Assembly (NCBI RefSeq): GCF_010131535.1
Contig: NZ_WUBS01000008.1
Coordinates: 215,066 to 279,065, forward strand
Length of the DNA stretch: 64,000 nt
Direction: 5' to 3'
Origin: Acerihabitans arboris
GTDB lineage: Bacteria; Pseudomonadota; Gammaproteobacteria; Enterobacterales; Enterobacteriaceae
This document shows, piece by piece, positions 20,243 through 30,863 of the stretch (position 1 is its first letter; each line of letters begins with the position of its first letter). Below the pieces are notes generated by a model. The model did not search any database and was not told the origin of the DNA. It was given only the letters and a program-made list of their open reading frames with translations. The position numbers and the translations under genes are program-made.

Positions 20243-21211
20243 CTAAGAAGATGGTTGCACAAATATGGACTCAACCAATTTTTCAGAACCGCTTTGTTCC
20301 GGCAGTGATAGCTCGACAACAGTACGCTCACTCACCATATTGGTTAAATTGATGGTGGCCGATTGGTCACCGTTTAACACAATGTCCGCCAATGATCCTG
20401 GATAACCGACTATGCGGGCGCTACCGGTGGAGATGATGGCGCGCACAAAGGTAATGGGCCGCCCCGGTACGCTGGATAGGGCCTCGGTTTTCAGGTAAAT
20501 TGAATTGTAGGTTCTGCCGTTTGCCGGCGCGCCGGTGGAGTAGTTTACCGATTTGATACTGCCGCCTCCCAGGCGGTAGGGGCCGATAAAGGTCGTTAAA
20601 ATAACCGAGTTGGCAGGATCCAGGACAGAATATGCATTGACCGTAAGCAAACCCTGTTCTTCAGAAAAGATGCTGAAATCCAATTGACCATTAAGCCCCA
20701 GGTCCATTAAATAATAATTCCTCCCCGATTCTCCTATCAACCCAGGAGACCCGACGGTAACCATGACCGGCGTGCCGGGAACCCCGGTAACCACCCCCCG
20801 ATTGAAAGGACTTACGTTAATGGCGGGCCAGTCATAATTAGACGCGTTGGTGGATAAAATCATCCGTAGCTGGCCTATTGGCACGGGACCGGACAGGGTT
20901 ATCTGCAGGTTAACGATGGCGGATGACCTTACCGCATTAGCAAAATCGTCAGCCGTATAATAAACTAAATAGCTACCTATTGTAGCTAAGGTTGACGGCA
21001 CAACAAATTGAATGGGGAATTGTGGGATAGCTGTTGTGACCCGGTAAAAACCTACTGCTATACCGTTCCAGAAAAGTGTTATGAGATCATTTATTCCTAG
21101 ACCAGGAAACCCTGGAATATTGACTAAAACGCCATCAATGGCCGTAACGCTTTCAATTGGTATAGTATCGCCAAGGGCTTGTGGAAATGTTGGAGCAGGT
21201 AAGTCCGCCAT
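20243..21211 (-). CDS. Ig-like protein, C-terminal Big_1-type domain
   Basis: 322 residues, starting MADLPAPTFPQALG with no signal peptide; AAGGAGA lies just upstream. The first ~215 residues are beta-rich and resemble the bodies of the 10530 and 11952 proteins (FWNGIAVGFYRV, LVYYTADDFANAVRSS). The last ~100 residues are a Big_1-type unit (VNYSTGAPANGRTYNSIYLKT..LNGDQSATINLTNMVSERTVVELSL). It is the first gene of the minus-strand Ig-like series, 363 bases downstream of the LysR gene. Confidence 0.7.
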   Translation of the reverse strand: MADLPAPTFPQALGDTIPIESVTAIDGVLVNIPGFPGLGINDLITLFWNGIAVGFYRVTTAIPQFPIQFVVPSTLATIGSYLVYYTADDFANAVRSSAIVNLQITLSGPVPIGQLRMILSTNASNYDWPAINVSPFNRGVVTGVPGTPVMVTVGSPGLIGESGRNYYLMDLGLNGQLDFSIFSEEQGLLTVNAYSVLDPANSVILTTFIGPYRLGGGSIKSVNYSTGAPANGRTYNSIYLKTEALSSVPGRPITFVRAIISTGSARIVGYPGSLADIVLNGDQSATINLTNMVSERTVVELSLPEQSGSEKLVESIFVQPSS

Positions 21212-21574
21212 ACATTCTCCTTGAAAATTTTAAAAAAATGGGTAAGGAAATGTCGCGCAAATACATCTCTATTTGAAGTTGCGCCCTTTTGTACATGTTA
21301 AATTACTCCGAAACAGAAGCAAGGTTAATAATTAGAACTATTATGCTAAAAAAGGTTATAAGACTAGCAGCGCTGAAGGGGGGCGCTATTTAGTCTTTTA
21401 TTAAAATCTTCAGTAAAAAAAAGAGGCTATGGATATTCCATTATGCATTCAAGTGAGGAAGTCTAAAGTTATTTATCCGCACTGCTTAAGATAAAAATAA
21501 ATAATAAAAATCGATCCAATAGCCCCATTGCCTTGGAAAAATTTCGATAAAAATAAATAACATCATAAATAAAA
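21212..21574. other. AT-rich promoter region of the Ig-like series
   Basis: This 363-base gap lies between the LysR gene and the first Ig-like gene, both read on the minus strand. An AGCGC...GCGCT hairpin lies near 21368-21387. It has no coding potential that I can support, and probably carries the promoter for 20243-21211. Confidence 0.4.
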
Positions 21575-22495
21575 CTAATAAACCATCTCTTTCTCTCTCG
21601 ATGATATCAATGGCAATATATTTATATTAACAAAGTCTTGATTAATCTTTAAGAAATATACATGCCTTTGTATCAATAATTCCTTATTATTAAAGTCGAA
21701 TGGCAATAGTTTAATCTTATATTTTCGGTCATCGATAACATGATTTATCGACGCAGGGAAAAAACCAATGGCATCCCCTTTTTCAATCATGGAAAGTTGC
21801 ACATAAAACTCAGGGATAAATACCCGTTTTAATTTTAACTTATGTTTCTCGATATGCTCCTCAATCTCTTGATTAATGCTTTCATTAAGCTGTGATTCAT
21901 ATTGTACCAGCACGTTTCCGGCAATGATCTCGTCCAAAGGCCTGTGCCTGATATCAATGTCGTTTTTCACCGCCAGCATGATTGCATCTTCCGACAGTTC
22001 CTTATGTATCACGCCGGGAGGGCACGGCAGCTTTTTATCGGAGAAAAAAACCTGGCAGTGTCCATTTTTTAACAACTCATCCATATTGGTCGTATCCGGC
22101 GAATAATATTCCAGGGAAATGTCTTTTTTAGTTTCTTTAAACAGCGGTGATGAAAACAAAGGTGATAAGTAGGAATAATCATGATGATCAAGTCCTAGCT
22201 TAAAATTAGCGCTGCTATTATTATTGCGTGTGGTTTTTTTTAGAATTTTATTCTCTAAATCACAAACCTCCTGATACACCGGCAGTAAGGTAGCATAAAG
22301 ATCGCTGCCGTAGCTGGTCAGTTTCAAACCATTACTGGTGCGGATAAAAAGTTTGTGGCCCAGGCTTAATTCAAACATTTTAATCGTGCGGCACAGGGGC
22401 GATGGCGTTATGCAAAGAATAATGGAAGCCAACCGTATCGATTGCTCTTGTGCGGTAATGATAAAATAGCGTAGTGTTTTAGATATTAAAATCAT
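21575..22495 (-). CDS. LysR-family transcriptional regulator
   Basis: About 306 residues from the ATG at 22495, chosen over the in-frame start at 22558 because GGAGG sits six bases before it and LysR proteins begin right at the helix-turn-helix. The N-terminal helix-turn-helix is RYFIITAQEQSIRLASIILC..SPLCRTIKMFE, followed by LGHKLFIRTSNGLKLTSYG. The effector domain is divergent and Lys/Asn-rich, matching the low GC content of the gene. It lies immediately upstream of the Ig-like/autotransporter cluster and is its most likely regulator, by position only. Confidence 0.82.
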   Translation of the reverse strand: MILISKTLRYFIITAQEQSIRLASIILCITPSPLCRTIKMFELSLGHKLFIRTSNGLKLTSYGSDLYATLLPVYQEVCDLENKILKKTTRNNNSSANFKLGLDHHDYSYLSPLFSSPLFKETKKDISLEYYSPDTTNMDELLKNGHCQVFFSDKKLPCPPGVIHKELSEDAIMLAVKNDIDIRHRPLDEIIAGNVLVQYESQLNESINQEIEEHIEKHKLKLKRVFIPEFYVQLSMIEKGDAIGFFPASINHVIDDRKYKIKLLPFDFNNKELLIQRHVYFLKINQDFVNINILPLISSREKEMVY

Positions 22496-22832
22496 GTCAA
22501 GCCTCCGGTGATTTTCATTAAAACTCGCGAAGAGAAATTTTATTAAATAAGGAGACAATTTTAAAAATTAAATGTAATTTACTTCCATGGGTTAATATAA
22601 TATCGGGTAGTAAACTATTTTTAAAATATAAAACTTACCATTACAACGTTTTCAACAAGCAGTTGTTATATAACAATAAAAATAATCTTACCAATGAGCA
22701 GCCAGCATGGCCGGCCATAGAATAGTAATCACCGCAAGGCGTTTGTTTTGCTTAGGTGTCATGTGCTTAATATCATAGGTTGAACTGTCCTTGATTAAGA
22801 TTATCCTGATGGCGATAAATACTTTTTATCCT

Positions 22833-22903
22833 ATAAAAAATCGGGTCGACAGCGACCCATCACCCGGCGGGATGGCCGTGGCAACTGTATGTTTAAACGT
22901 TAC
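22833..22903 (-). ncRNA. Possible small RNA ending in an intrinsic terminator
   Basis: GGGTCG (22843-22848) pairs with CGACCC (22853-22858) around ACAG. Read on the minus strand the stem is followed by GATTTTTTATAGG, a typical terminator tail. No gene is visible upstream on that strand to be terminated. A TATACT hexamer (minus strand, 22915-22910) would start a transcript of about 70 bases near 22903, with a further CGGC/GCCG stem before the terminator. No -35 was recognised. The terminator is better supported than the promoter. Confidence 0.3.
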
Positions 22904-22984
22904 GACTTTAGTATAGTATTTGACAAGTCCTAAGATTAGATTAATTAGGGAAATTGGCAGATAATGTTAACCAGCTCACGATTA

Positions 22985-23047
22985 GCATTGGGTTAAAATC
23001 CTAATGCTCTTATTGCGTGAAAGGCAATGCTCATTTTCAGCATTGCC
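22985..23047. repeat. Two neighbouring palindromes sharing AGCATT
   Basis: AGCATTGGG...CCTAATGCT (about 22984-23008, one mismatch) is followed by a perfect nine-base-pair stem GGCAATGCT (23023-23031)/AGCATTGCC (23039-23047) with a seven-base loop. Both carry the AGCATT word. They resemble extragenic palindromes; neither has a T tract. Confidence 0.45.
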
Positions 23048-23529
23048 ATCCCTGGCGCTATTATTAGTGCCGCGGGTCTGGTATAGGGGATAATATTTTA
23101 AGCCCGGCATGGATTTATGGTCGATAATTTAATATAAAAATAATAATTTCAGCGTCTTACATTACTGCGGTGTTACGCTTAATTGTAAAGTTTTATTTAA
23201 GTTAAGTACTGATGCCGCGCTATAACGCGCTATAAATAGGAATAAGGCTAATAGCCGCTCTGATTTTTTCGCTTAACCCGTGCCCGATGTTGCCGGCAGA
23301 TAAAAAATATGCCCGGTGAACGCCGTTAATGATGACCGGGGGGTGACATCCGGCGTGGCGACGGCCAGATGCGGCCGTTTCATGATATTGCCCGGGGCTA
23401 ATCCGCGTTTTCCCGGAAACAATTTTATATACATTTCTACTTGGGCGGCGGTGGTAAATCACTAAAAGTGACTTATAATTTTTTCTTATATAATGACTAA
23501 ATTAAGTGTATATATTAAAGGAAAGCACC

Positions 23530-24027
23530 ATGGACGCCAGATCAAAAAAACAGCTTGAGGAACTACGCGCCAGCAGCAGAAGCGAACATGCCACGCTGTT
23601 AATGCCGTCCTCCGATTCCGCCGCGCCCAGGACCCTGGGCCAGCGCCTGGCCGACCGGATTACCGCCATTATCGGCACCTGGACCTTTATCATTACGCAA
23701 ACCATTATCATCATCGGCTGGACCGGGTATAACCTGTCTGTCGGTAAAAGCGGCTTTGACCCCTATCCCTTTATTTTACTCAATCTGTTCTTATCATTTC
23801 AGGCGGCCTATACCGCTCCGGCCATTATGATGAGCCAGAAAAGAGAAGGAGAGGTTGACCGCTACCGCGCCGAGATTGCCTCCAACGTCAATGTCAAGTC
23901 CGATCTGGAAATGTATGCGCTGCACGATAAGATTGATTACCTGGAAGGGGACATCATGAGGTCATTAAAAGAACAGTTAGCGCAGATTTCCCAGCAGTTG
24001 GAGGAGATCAGGCAAAAGCAGGGCTGA
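23530..24027 (+). CDS. DUF1003 inner-membrane protein
   Basis: 165 residues. The DUF1003 core is clear: LGQRLADRITAIIGTWTFII, a first membrane helix (about 50-70), then DPYPFILLNLFLSFQAAYTAPAIMMSQKR with the second helix. A C-terminal coiled coil follows (KSDLEMYALHDKIDYLEGDIMRSLKEQLAQISQQLEEIRQ). The frame is open to 23506, but the ATG at 23530 has AAAGGAAAG before it and is the likely start. The family is widespread and of unknown function. A terminator follows. Confidence 0.85.
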   Translation: MDARSKKQLEELRASSRSEHATLLMPSSDSAAPRTLGQRLADRITAIIGTWTFIITQTIIIIGWTGYNLSVGKSGFDPYPFILLNLFLSFQAAYTAPAIMMSQKREGEVDRYRAEIASNVNVKSDLEMYALHDKIDYLEGDIMRSLKEQLAQISQQLEEIRQKQG

Positions 24028-24137
24028 TGATAAATCCGGGCCGCGCGACGATATAATTTGTATTACGCTTGGCCGGCGGCATGTTTTTTGACTAGCCTCG
24101 CCCGCATGCCGCGAGCATAACATTGCCTGCAAACCCC

Positions 24138-24160
24138 AGCAGCCCTCCGGCTGCTTTTTT
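24138..24160 (+). terminator. Intrinsic terminator after the DUF1003 gene
   Basis: AGCAGCC (24138-24144) and GGCTGCT (24149-24155) form a seven-base-pair stem with loop CTCC, followed by a T tract to 24160. Confidence 0.85.
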
Positions 24161-24242
24161 ACTGTCCGCGCGTCCTGCCGTATCACACCCGGTGAAATAA
24201 TTCTTAACCGAATCCGGACATTTGCGCCGCGGCGCATGCTGC

Positions 24243-24275
24243 TATAGTAACGGCGTTTCGAGAACGATCATTCTC
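24243..24275 (+). promoter_or_regulatory. RND pump promoter with palindromic operator
   Basis: TATAGT (24243-24248) is a good -10 element; the -35 is weak. Immediately downstream lies GAGAACGATCATTCTC (24260-24275), a palindrome with one mismatched pair. An operator at about +6 to +21 would fit repression by a TetR-type protein, most simply the one encoded after the pump genes. The half-sites also resemble Fur half-sites, but the spacing is wrong for a Fur box. Confidence 0.5.
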
Positions 24276-24295
24276 ATTTTTAACGCGAGTCAATT

Positions 24296-25435
24296 ATGCA
24301 TCGTAAAATAGCCGTTATTAGTTTGATTCTCCTGCTGAGCGCGTGTGACCGGAACTCGTCCGCCGAAAACCAGGCCGCGCCGCCGCCGGTATCCGTCAAC
24401 GTCGTCACTCTGCGCACGCAGCCGGTGACGCTGTCCACCCGCCTGCCGGGCAGGACGACGGCGGTGAAGAGCGCCGAAGTACGTCCGCAGGTCAGCGGCA
24501 TTATCCTTAAACGCCTGTTCACCGAAGGCGCCGAAGTCAAGGCCGGCCAGCAGCTGTATCAAATCGATCCCGCCACCTACCAGGCCGCGTATGACCGGGC
24601 GCGGGCCACGTTCGACAATGCCAATGCGGTGGTGCGGCGTTATAAACCGCTGTCCGAGGCCCATGCCATCAGCGGCCAGCTCTATGACGACGCGGTCGCC
24701 ACCGCCAAGGAAGCGGCGGCGGACATGGAAACCGCGCGGGTGAACCTTAATTACACCAAGGTTATCGCGCCGATTTCCGGCCACATCGGCCGTTCGTTAT
24801 CCACTGAAGGGGCGCTGGTGACCAGCGGCCAAAGCGCTTACCTCACCACTATCCAGCAGCTTGATCCCATTTATGTCGACGTCAGCGAGTCCTCGCAGAA
24901 TCTGCTGCAGCTGCGCAAGGCGCTGGCGCAGGGCCATCTGAAGGCCGCCGGCGATAACGCCGCCGCGGCGCGTCTGACGCTTGAGGACGGCGGCGAGTAT
25001 GCCCATGAGGGCAAACTGCAGTTCTCGGAAGTCACGGTGGATGAAGGCACCGGCTCCGTTACGATGCGCGCGGTATTCCCCAACGGGCAAAACGAACTGT
25101 TGCCGGGCATGTTTGTCCATGCCGTGCTGCAACAAGGGGTGCAGGAAAACGGCATTCTGGTACCGCAGGAGTCCGTCGGCCATGACATCAAGGGCGCGCC
25201 TTACGTGATGGTGGTAACAGCCGACGGCGCCGTCGAACAACGCGCCATCGGCACCGGCGAGATGATCAACGGCCAGTGGCTGGTCACCAAGGGACTTGCC
25301 GCAGGGGAACGGGTGATTACCGATGGGCTGCAAAACGTCAGGGCGGGCGCGAAAGTGACCGCCGCTGAACGCCCCGCGGCCACCGTCGCCGAGATCCAAA
25401 ACAAATCATCCATGACCGATTCGTCGGCTCAATAA
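24296..25435 (+). CDS. RND efflux periplasmic adaptor (AcrA/MexA type)
   Basis: A 379-residue lipoprotein: lipobox LLSAC with the lipidated cysteine at residue 17. It has the biotinyl-lipoyl-like halves ([16 protein letters not shown] and [16 protein letters not shown]), a helical hairpin ([34 protein letters not shown]) and the beta-barrel and membrane-proximal domain ([19 protein letters not shown]). It bridges the AcrB-like pump and the outer-membrane channel, both encoded next; the pump gene begins 10 bases after its stop. Confidence 0.93.
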   Translation: MHRKIAVISLILLLSACDRNSSAENQAAPPPVSVNVVTLRTQPVTLSTRLPGRTTAVKSAEVRPQVSGIILKRLFTEGAEVKAGQQLYQIDPATYQAAYDRARATFDNANAVVRRYKPLSEAHAISGQLYDDAVATAKEAAADMETARVNLNYTKVIAPISGHIGRSLSTEGALVTSGQSAYLTTIQQLDPIYVDVSESSQNLLQLRKALAQGHLKAAGDNAAAARLTLEDGGEYAHEGKLQFSEVTVDEGTGSVTMRAVFPNGQNELLPGMFVHAVLQQGVQENGILVPQESVGHDIKGAPYVMVVTADGAVEQRAIGTGEMINGQWLVTKGLAAGERVITDGLQNVRAGAKVTAAERPAATVAEIQNKSSMTDSSAQ

Positions 25436-25445
25436 GGGGCATCAG

Positions 25446-28400
25446 ATGTCGAAGTTTTTTATCGAACGCCCGATTTTTGCCTGGGTGATTGCCATTATCG
25501 TCATGCTGGCCGGCGGACTGTCGATTATGTCGCTGCCCATCAACCAGTATCCCAATATCGCGCCGCCCGCCATTTCCGTTACCGTAACCTATCCCGGCGC
25601 CGGGGCGGAAACGGTGCAAAATACCGTGGTGCAGGTGATTGAACAACAGCTTAACGGGCTGGATAACCTGCGTTATATCGAATCGCAAAGCAACAGCGAC
25701 GGCAGCGCCACCATTATCGTCACCTTTGACCAGGGCACCGACCCGGATATCGCCCAGGTGCAGGTGCAGAATAAGGTCTCCCTGGCGGAATCCCAACTGC
25801 CGGACGAAGTGACGACCCAAGGTCTGCGGGTGGCCAAGTACCAGACTAACTTTATGATGGTGGTCAGCCTTATCTCCGAGGACGGCAAGCTGAGCGACGC
25901 CGATCTGGGCAACCTGCTGGTGTCCAAACTTGAAGATCCCATCGCCCGCACCAAAGGGGTGGGGGACTTTATGGTGATGGGATCCGAATACGGCATGCGT
26001 ATCTGGCTGGATCCGGCCAAACTGTATAAATACCAGCTGATTCCCAGCGATGTGTCCACCGCCATCAGCCAGCAGAACGTGCAGGTGTCCTCCGGTAAGC
26101 TGGGCGGCCTGCCGACCATCCAAGGCAGCAAAATCAGCGCCACCATCATCGGCAAGACCCGGCTGGAAAGCGTTAAGCAGTTTGAAAATATCTTCCTTAA
26201 GGTCAATGCCGACGGCTCCCAGGTCAGGCTGAGCGATGTGGCGCGGGTTGACCTCGGCCCGCAGGATTACAGCATTTCCTCGGTGTTTAACGGCAAACCC
26301 TCGTCGGGCATGGCGCTGCGCCTGGCCAGCGGGGCCAATATCCTCGATACCACCAAAGCGGTGCGCGCCACCATTGCCGGCCTGCAATCCGCCTTACCCC
26401 AGGGGGTCAAGGTCGAATATCCCTACGACACCTCGCCGGTGGTGAGCGCCTCTATTGAAGAAGTGGTCAAGACCCTGTTCGAGGCCATTGCCCTGGTGTT
26501 CTGCGTGATGCTGCTGTTCCTGCAAAACCTGCGCGCCACGCTGGTCACCACCATGGTGGTGCCGGTGGTGCTGCTCGGCACCTTCGGCATCCTTTCGGCC
26601 TGCGGTTACTCGATTAATACCCTCACCATGTTCGGCATGGTGCTGGCCATCGGCCTGCTGGTGGATGACGCCATCGTGGTGGTGGAAAACGTCGAGCGCG
26701 TCATGGCGGAGGAAAAGCTGGGGCCGAAAGAGGCTACCATCAAATCCATGGTCCAGATCCAGGGCGCGCTGTTCGGGATCGCCCTGGTGCTGTCGGCGGT
26801 ACTGGTGCCCATGGCCTTTTTCAGCGGCTCAACCGGAATTATTTATCGTCAGTTCTCGGTTACCATCGTGTCCGCCATGGCGCTGTCGGTGCTGATGGCG
26901 CTGATATTTACCCCGGCGTTATGCGCCACCATTCTGAAGGCATCGGCCGGCGAGCGCTCAAATCGTGGGTTCTCCGGCTGGTTTAACCGTAAATTCGATG
27001 CCGGCACCCTGCGCTATACCCAAAGCGTCGGCACGGTAATTTCCCGTCGCGGCTTGTTTTTGCTGGTTTACCTGGTGATTGTCTTGCTCACCGGTTATAT
27101 GTTCAGCCGCGTGCCGGCCTCCTTTTTGCCCGATGAGGATCAGGGCATGATGATGATGCAGGTGACTCTGCCGTCCAACGCCTCTGCGGAGCGTACCCAG
27201 GCGGTGCTGGAGGATATGAGCGCCTACCTGCTGAAAAACGAGTCGTCGGTGGTTAGCTCGGTATTCGCCGCCAATGGCTTTAGCTTTTCCGGCCGCGGGC
27301 AAAACTCGGCCATGGCCTTCGTCAAGCTTAAGGACTGGAGCGCGCGCACCCGGCAGCAAACGGTGCAAGCCCTGGCCGGACGCGCGATGCAACATTTCGC
27401 CACCCTGAAGGATGCCAAGGTGTTTGCCCTGATCCCCCCGGCGGTAATGGAACTGGGCAACGCCACCGGCTTTGACTTTTACCTGCAGGATACCGCCGGC
27501 CAGGGCCATGAGGCGCTGATGGCGGCGCGCAACCAGTTTTTGCAACTGGCGTCCCGGGATCGGCGTCTGTCGGCGGTGCGTCCCAACGGCATGGAGGACG
27601 AGCCGGAATACCAACTGCATATTGATGATGAACGCGCCCGCGCGCTGGGCCTGAGTCTTGAGGATATCAACGATACCCTGTCCAGCGCCTGGGGTTCCAG
27701 CTACGTTAACCAGTTTATGTACCAGGGACGGGTGAAAAAGGTCTATATCCAGGGCCGCGCCTCCGCGCGCGTAACGCCGGAAGATCTCAACCAATGGTAC
27801 TTCCGCAATTCCAGCGGACAGATGGTGCCGTTCTCGGCCTTCGGCAGCGGCGAATGGGTTTACGGATCGCCACGCTACGATCGTTTTAACGGCTCGTCGG
27901 CCATGGAGATCATGGGTTCGCCGGCGGACGGCTACAGCTCGGGCGATGCGGTAAAGGCGGTAAGTGAAATAGCGGCCAAGCTGCCGAAAGGATTCCAGGT
28001 GCAGTGGCATGGGCTCTCTTTTGAAGAGCAGCTTTCCGGTTCGCAGACGCCGGCGCTGTATAGCATATCCGTGCTGGTGGTGTTCTTATGCCTGGCGGCG
28101 CTGTACGAAAGCTGGTCCATTCCCATCTCGGTCTTGCTGGTGGTGCCGCTCGGCATACTCGGCACCATCGGCGCGGTGCTGCTGCGCGGGCTGCAGAACG
28201 ACGTATTTTTCCAGGTCGGGCTGCTGACCACCGTCGGACTGGCGGCCAAAAATGCCATCCTGATAGTCGAGTTCGCCAAGGATCTGCATGAAAAAGAGGG
28301 CAAGGATTTGGTGCAGTCCGCCATTGACGCCGCCCGGCTGCGTATCCGGCCGATCATCATGACGTCCATGGCCTTTATCCTCGGGGTGTTCCCGATGGTG

Positions 28401-28586
28401 ATTTCCCACGGCGCGGGCGCCGGCAGCCAGCATTCCATAGGCACGGCGGTGGTGGGCGGCATGCTGACCGCTACCTTCCTGGCCATCTTTTTTGTTCCAA
28501 TGTTCTACGTGGTGGTGGTACGGCTGTTCAGTCGCAGGAAAAACCGTCAGGCCGAACGCCAAACCGAGGTAACGACCCATGAATAA
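25446..28586 (+). CDS. RND multidrug efflux pump (AcrB/MexB type)
   Basis: 1046 residues, the usual length for the HAE1 family. It starts [18 protein letters not shown] and has the periplasmic porter motif [20 protein letters not shown], the proton-relay DD in [18 protein letters not shown] (TM4), a second half opened by [17 protein letters not shown], and a final [18 protein letters not shown]. Twelve membrane helices are expected. It should export drugs or other amphiphiles with the adaptor and channel of this operon. The last eight bases overlap the channel gene. Confidence 0.95.
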   Translation: MSKFFIERPIFAWVIAIIVMLAGGLSIMSLPINQYPNIAPPAISVTVTYPGAGAETVQNTVVQVIEQQLNGLDNLRYIESQSNSDGSATIIVTFDQGTDPDIAQVQVQNKVSLAESQLPDEVTTQGLRVAKYQTNFMMVVSLISEDGKLSDADLGNLLVSKLEDPIARTKGVGDFMVMGSEYGMRIWLDPAKLYKYQLIPSDVSTAISQQNVQVSSGKLGGLPTIQGSKISATIIGKTRLESVKQFENIFLKVNADGSQVRLSDVARVDLGPQDYSISSVFNGKPSSGMALRLASGANILDTTKAVRATIAGLQSALPQGVKVEYPYDTSPVVSASIEEVVKTLFEAIALVFCVMLLFLQNLRATLVTTMVVPVVLLGTFGILSACGYSINTLTMFGMVLAIGLLVDDAIVVVENVERVMAEEKLGPKEATIKSMVQIQGALFGIALVLSAVLVPMAFFSGSTGIIYRQFSVTIVSAMALSVLMALIFTPALCATILKASAGERSNRGFSGWFNRKFDAGTLRYTQSVGTVISRRGLFLLVYLVIVLLTGYMFSRVPASFLPDEDQGMMMMQVTLPSNASAERTQAVLEDMSAYLLKNESSVVSSVFAANGFSFSGRGQNSAMAFVKLKDWSARTRQQTVQALAGRAMQHFATLKDAKVFALIPPAVMELGNATGFDFYLQDTAGQGHEALMAARNQFLQLASRDRRLSAVRPNGMEDEPEYQLHIDDERARALGLSLEDINDTLSSAWGSSYVNQFMYQGRVKKVYIQGRASARVTPEDLNQWYFRNSSGQMVPFSAFGSGEWVYGSPRYDRFNGSSAMEIMGSPADGYSSGDAVKAVSEIAAKLPKGFQVQWHGLSFEEQLSGSQTPALYSISVLVVFLCLAALYESWSIPISVLLVVPLGILGTIGAVLLRGLQNDVFFQVGLLTTVGLAAKNAILIVEFAKDLHEKEGKDLVQSAIDAARLRIRPIIMTSMAFILGVFPMVISHGAGAGSQHSIGTAVVGGMLTATFLAIFFVPMFYVVVVRLFSRRKNRQAERQTEVTTHE

Positions 28587-29988
28587 TCCACAAATCCTGC
28601 GATGCATGATCCCCTGGCTGCTCGCCACCATGGCGGCGGGCTGCACGCTGCAGCCCGACTATCATCGCCCGGCTTTGCCGGTGGCCGCCAGCTGGCATTC
28701 CCCGGCCGCGACGGGAACGGTCGCCGCCGGGGATATCGGCTGGAAGCGGTTTTTTACCGACCCGGTCATGAACCGGCTTATCGGACTGTCGCTGGACAAT
28801 AACCGTGACCTGCGCGTGGCGGCGCTGAACGTGGAAACGGCGCGCGCGCAGTTCGGCATTCAGCGCGCCGCGCTGTTGCCGACGGTGGATCTGTCGGCCA
28901 GCCAGACGTCGCAGCATCTGCCGGGCAATCTGTACAGTACCCAGTCGACCGGGCCGGCAACCTATCATCAGTATGACGCCAGCCTGGGAGTCACTTCGTG
29001 GGAGCTGGATATCTTCGGCCGGGTGCGCAGTCTGCGCGACCAGGCGCTGGAAAGCTATCTCGCCACCGAAGCGACGCAGCGGGCGACGCAAATCAGCCTG
29101 GTGTCTGAGGTGGCTTCCGGCTATTTGACCTTGTGCGCCGACAACGATCTGCTGGCCCTGGCGCGGCAAACCGCCGACAGCCAGCGCCAATCCTACTCAC
29201 TGACCAAACGCAGCTATGATGCGGGCGTCAGCTCGATCCAGGATCTGGCGCAGGCGGAAACCACGGTGCGCGTCGCCGAGGCCGATATCGCCAAATACAC
29301 CCGCCAGGTGCGCCAGGACGTCAATGCGCTGGCGTTGCTGGTCGGTACGCAACTGCCCGCCGACCTGCTGGCCGACGCCCGGCTGGATAAAGGCTGGCGT
29401 TTTCCGGCCGTGCCGGCCGGCTTGCCTTCCGATCTGCTGACCCGCCGGCCGGATATCCTGGCGGCGGAACATAGCCTGAAGGCGGCGAACGCCAATATCG
29501 GCGCGGCCAAGGCCGCCTTTTTCCCCAGTATTTCCCTGACCGCGTCCGGCGGCTCGTCAAGCAGCAGCCTCGGCCATTTATTGGAGGGCGGCACCGGGGC
29601 CTGGTCGTTTGTGCCCACGCTGACGCTGCCGATTTTTGACGGCGGGGTCAACCAGGCCAACCTGGATATCGCCAAAACGTCGGAAAAAATCGAGGTGGCC
29701 GATTACGAGAAAGCCATCCAGCAGGCGTTCAAGGAGGTCTCCGACGCGCTGGACGGCCAGTCTACCTATCAGGATGAACTGGCCGCGCGCGCGCTCGATA
29801 CGGCGGCTAATCAACAAAACTATACCGCGTCAGACCTGCGCTATCGGCAGGGCGTGGATAATTATCTGACGGTCCTGGTGGCGCAGCGTTCGCTGTATGA
29901 AGCGCAGCAATCGCAGATCACCACACAATTAGGGCTGTTAAACCAGCAGATAACCTTATATAAAGTGCTGGGGGGCGGTTGGAAATAA
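28579..29988 (+). CDS. Outer-membrane efflux lipoprotein (OprM/CusC type)
   Basis: 469 residues with lipobox MAAGC (Cys at 22) and the two repeated coiled-coil regions of outer-membrane factors. Landmarks are [97 protein letters not shown] and [18 protein letters not shown] channel trimer is expected. Finding the channel in the same operon makes the pump self-contained, unlike acrAB which relies on TolC. Confidence 0.94.
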   Translation: MNNPQILRCMIPWLLATMAAGCTLQPDYHRPALPVAASWHSPAATGTVAAGDIGWKRFFTDPVMNRLIGLSLDNNRDLRVAALNVETARAQFGIQRAALLPTVDLSASQTSQHLPGNLYSTQSTGPATYHQYDASLGVTSWELDIFGRVRSLRDQALESYLATEATQRATQISLVSEVASGYLTLCADNDLLALARQTADSQRQSYSLTKRSYDAGVSSIQDLAQAETTVRVAEADIAKYTRQVRQDVNALALLVGTQLPADLLADARLDKGWRFPAVPAGLPSDLLTRRPDILAAEHSLKAANANIGAAKAAFFPSISLTASGGSSSSSLGHLLEGGTGAWSFVPTLTLPIFDGGVNQANLDIAKTSEKIEVADYEKAIQQAFKEVSDALDGQSTYQDELAARALDTAANQQNYTASDLRYRQGVDNYLTVLVAQRSLYEAQQSQITTQLGLLNQQITLYKVLGGGWK

Positions 29989-30117
29989 ACATCGGCACCC
30001 ATGGCGGCATTAATTGTCGCCTGTGGCGGCGCTATTTCACGCTATGCGCACAGGCACAATGGGTGAACTCTTAATCAACCGGCGCATGAGCGCCGGGTTT
30101 ATTGGTGAAAAGTCGGT

Positions 30118-30741
30118 ATGCAGGTGATTGATAACGGCCGGGCCCTCTCGGGCAAGCAGCAGCGTATCGCCGAGCGGCGCGGTCAAATAATCGCAGCCGC
30201 GAGGATTTGCTTTCGGCGGCATGGCTTTCATGGCGCGGGTATGGCCGAGATCGCGTCGCTCTCGCAGCTTAGCGTCGGGCAAATCTACCGTTATTTTGTC
30301 AATAAAGAGGCGATTATTGAAGAGATTGTCCATCGCATCGTCAAGCATCGCATCCAGCTGATGCTGGATAACGGCAATGAGCTGAGCCGCATGGCGGACG
30401 ACCTGACCAACGACGGGCTGCTGGACGGCGCCGATGCCGATATCAACCAGGGCCTGATGCTGGAAATCGCCGCCGAGGCGACACGCAACCCGCGGGTGGC
30501 AAGGATTTTATGCGAAGCGGACGCCATGTTATATCGCCAGGGCTGCGAGATGCTGCAACGGGTTTATCCCCAGATGAGCGCCGATCGGGCGGCGGTGCTG
30601 GCGGAAATGATGGCGGTATTATGCGAAGGCACCGCCCTGCGGGTGCTGACGCATCAGCAGAAAACCGACCGCGCGCAGCTTTATCAGCTGTATATGCGTA
30701 TTTTTACCACGGTATTTCCCTCAGGACCGGCGGACGGCTAA
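30118..30741 (+). CDS. TetR-family regulator, probable pump repressor
   Basis: 207 residues with an N-terminal TetR helix-turn-helix (RGQIIAAARICFRRHGFHGAGMAEIASLSQLSVGQIYRYFVNKEAII). The ligand domain is not assignable. It sits 129 bases after the channel gene on the same strand, so it may be the last gene of the efflux operon or have its own promoter. The palindrome before the adaptor gene is its most likely target; this is inference from position. AAAAG-type weak ribosome site at 30110-30114. Confidence 0.85.
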   Translation: MQVIDNGRALSGKQQRIAERRGQIIAAARICFRRHGFHGAGMAEIASLSQLSVGQIYRYFVNKEAIIEEIVHRIVKHRIQLMLDNGNELSRMADDLTNDGLLDGADADINQGLMLEIAAEATRNPRVARILCEADAMLYRQGCEMLQRVYPQMSADRAAVLAEMMAVLCEGTALRVLTHQQKTDRAQLYQLYMRIFTTVFPSGPADG

Positions 30742-30863
30742 TATGATATGTAATCATTTTACCTACGGATAATTAACGGAAAACTGGCATTATATAAATA
30801 AAAAAATGCTGTAAATCCATATGAAGAATTTCATTTTTTAATATGGTTATAAGTTCCTATGGT

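Larger units (their letters stand above)
22496..23529. other. Gene-poor 1-kb gap with hairpins
   Basis: No convincing gene. Flanks are AT-rich, while about 23230-23460 is GC-richer. A short minus-strand frame there (about 54 codons, MYIKLFPGKRGLAPGN... to PATSGTG) reads protein-like and could be the remnant of a lost gene. A minus-strand terminator hairpin and two palindromes in this gap are listed separately. Confidence 0.4.

Noticed and set aside
23220..23462. An 80-codon minus-strand frame in the 1-kb gap
   Set aside because: No ribosome site or family motif; a shorter frame in another phase there reads more protein-like, so at most this marks a decayed gene.
24260..24275. Fur box before the RND pump
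   Set aside because: The half-sites resemble Fur words, but the two halves overlap and the total length is 16 instead of 19 bases; a TetR operator is simpler.
26958..28010. A 350-codon minus-strand frame
   Set aside because: Antisense to the AcrB-type pump gene; shadow composition.
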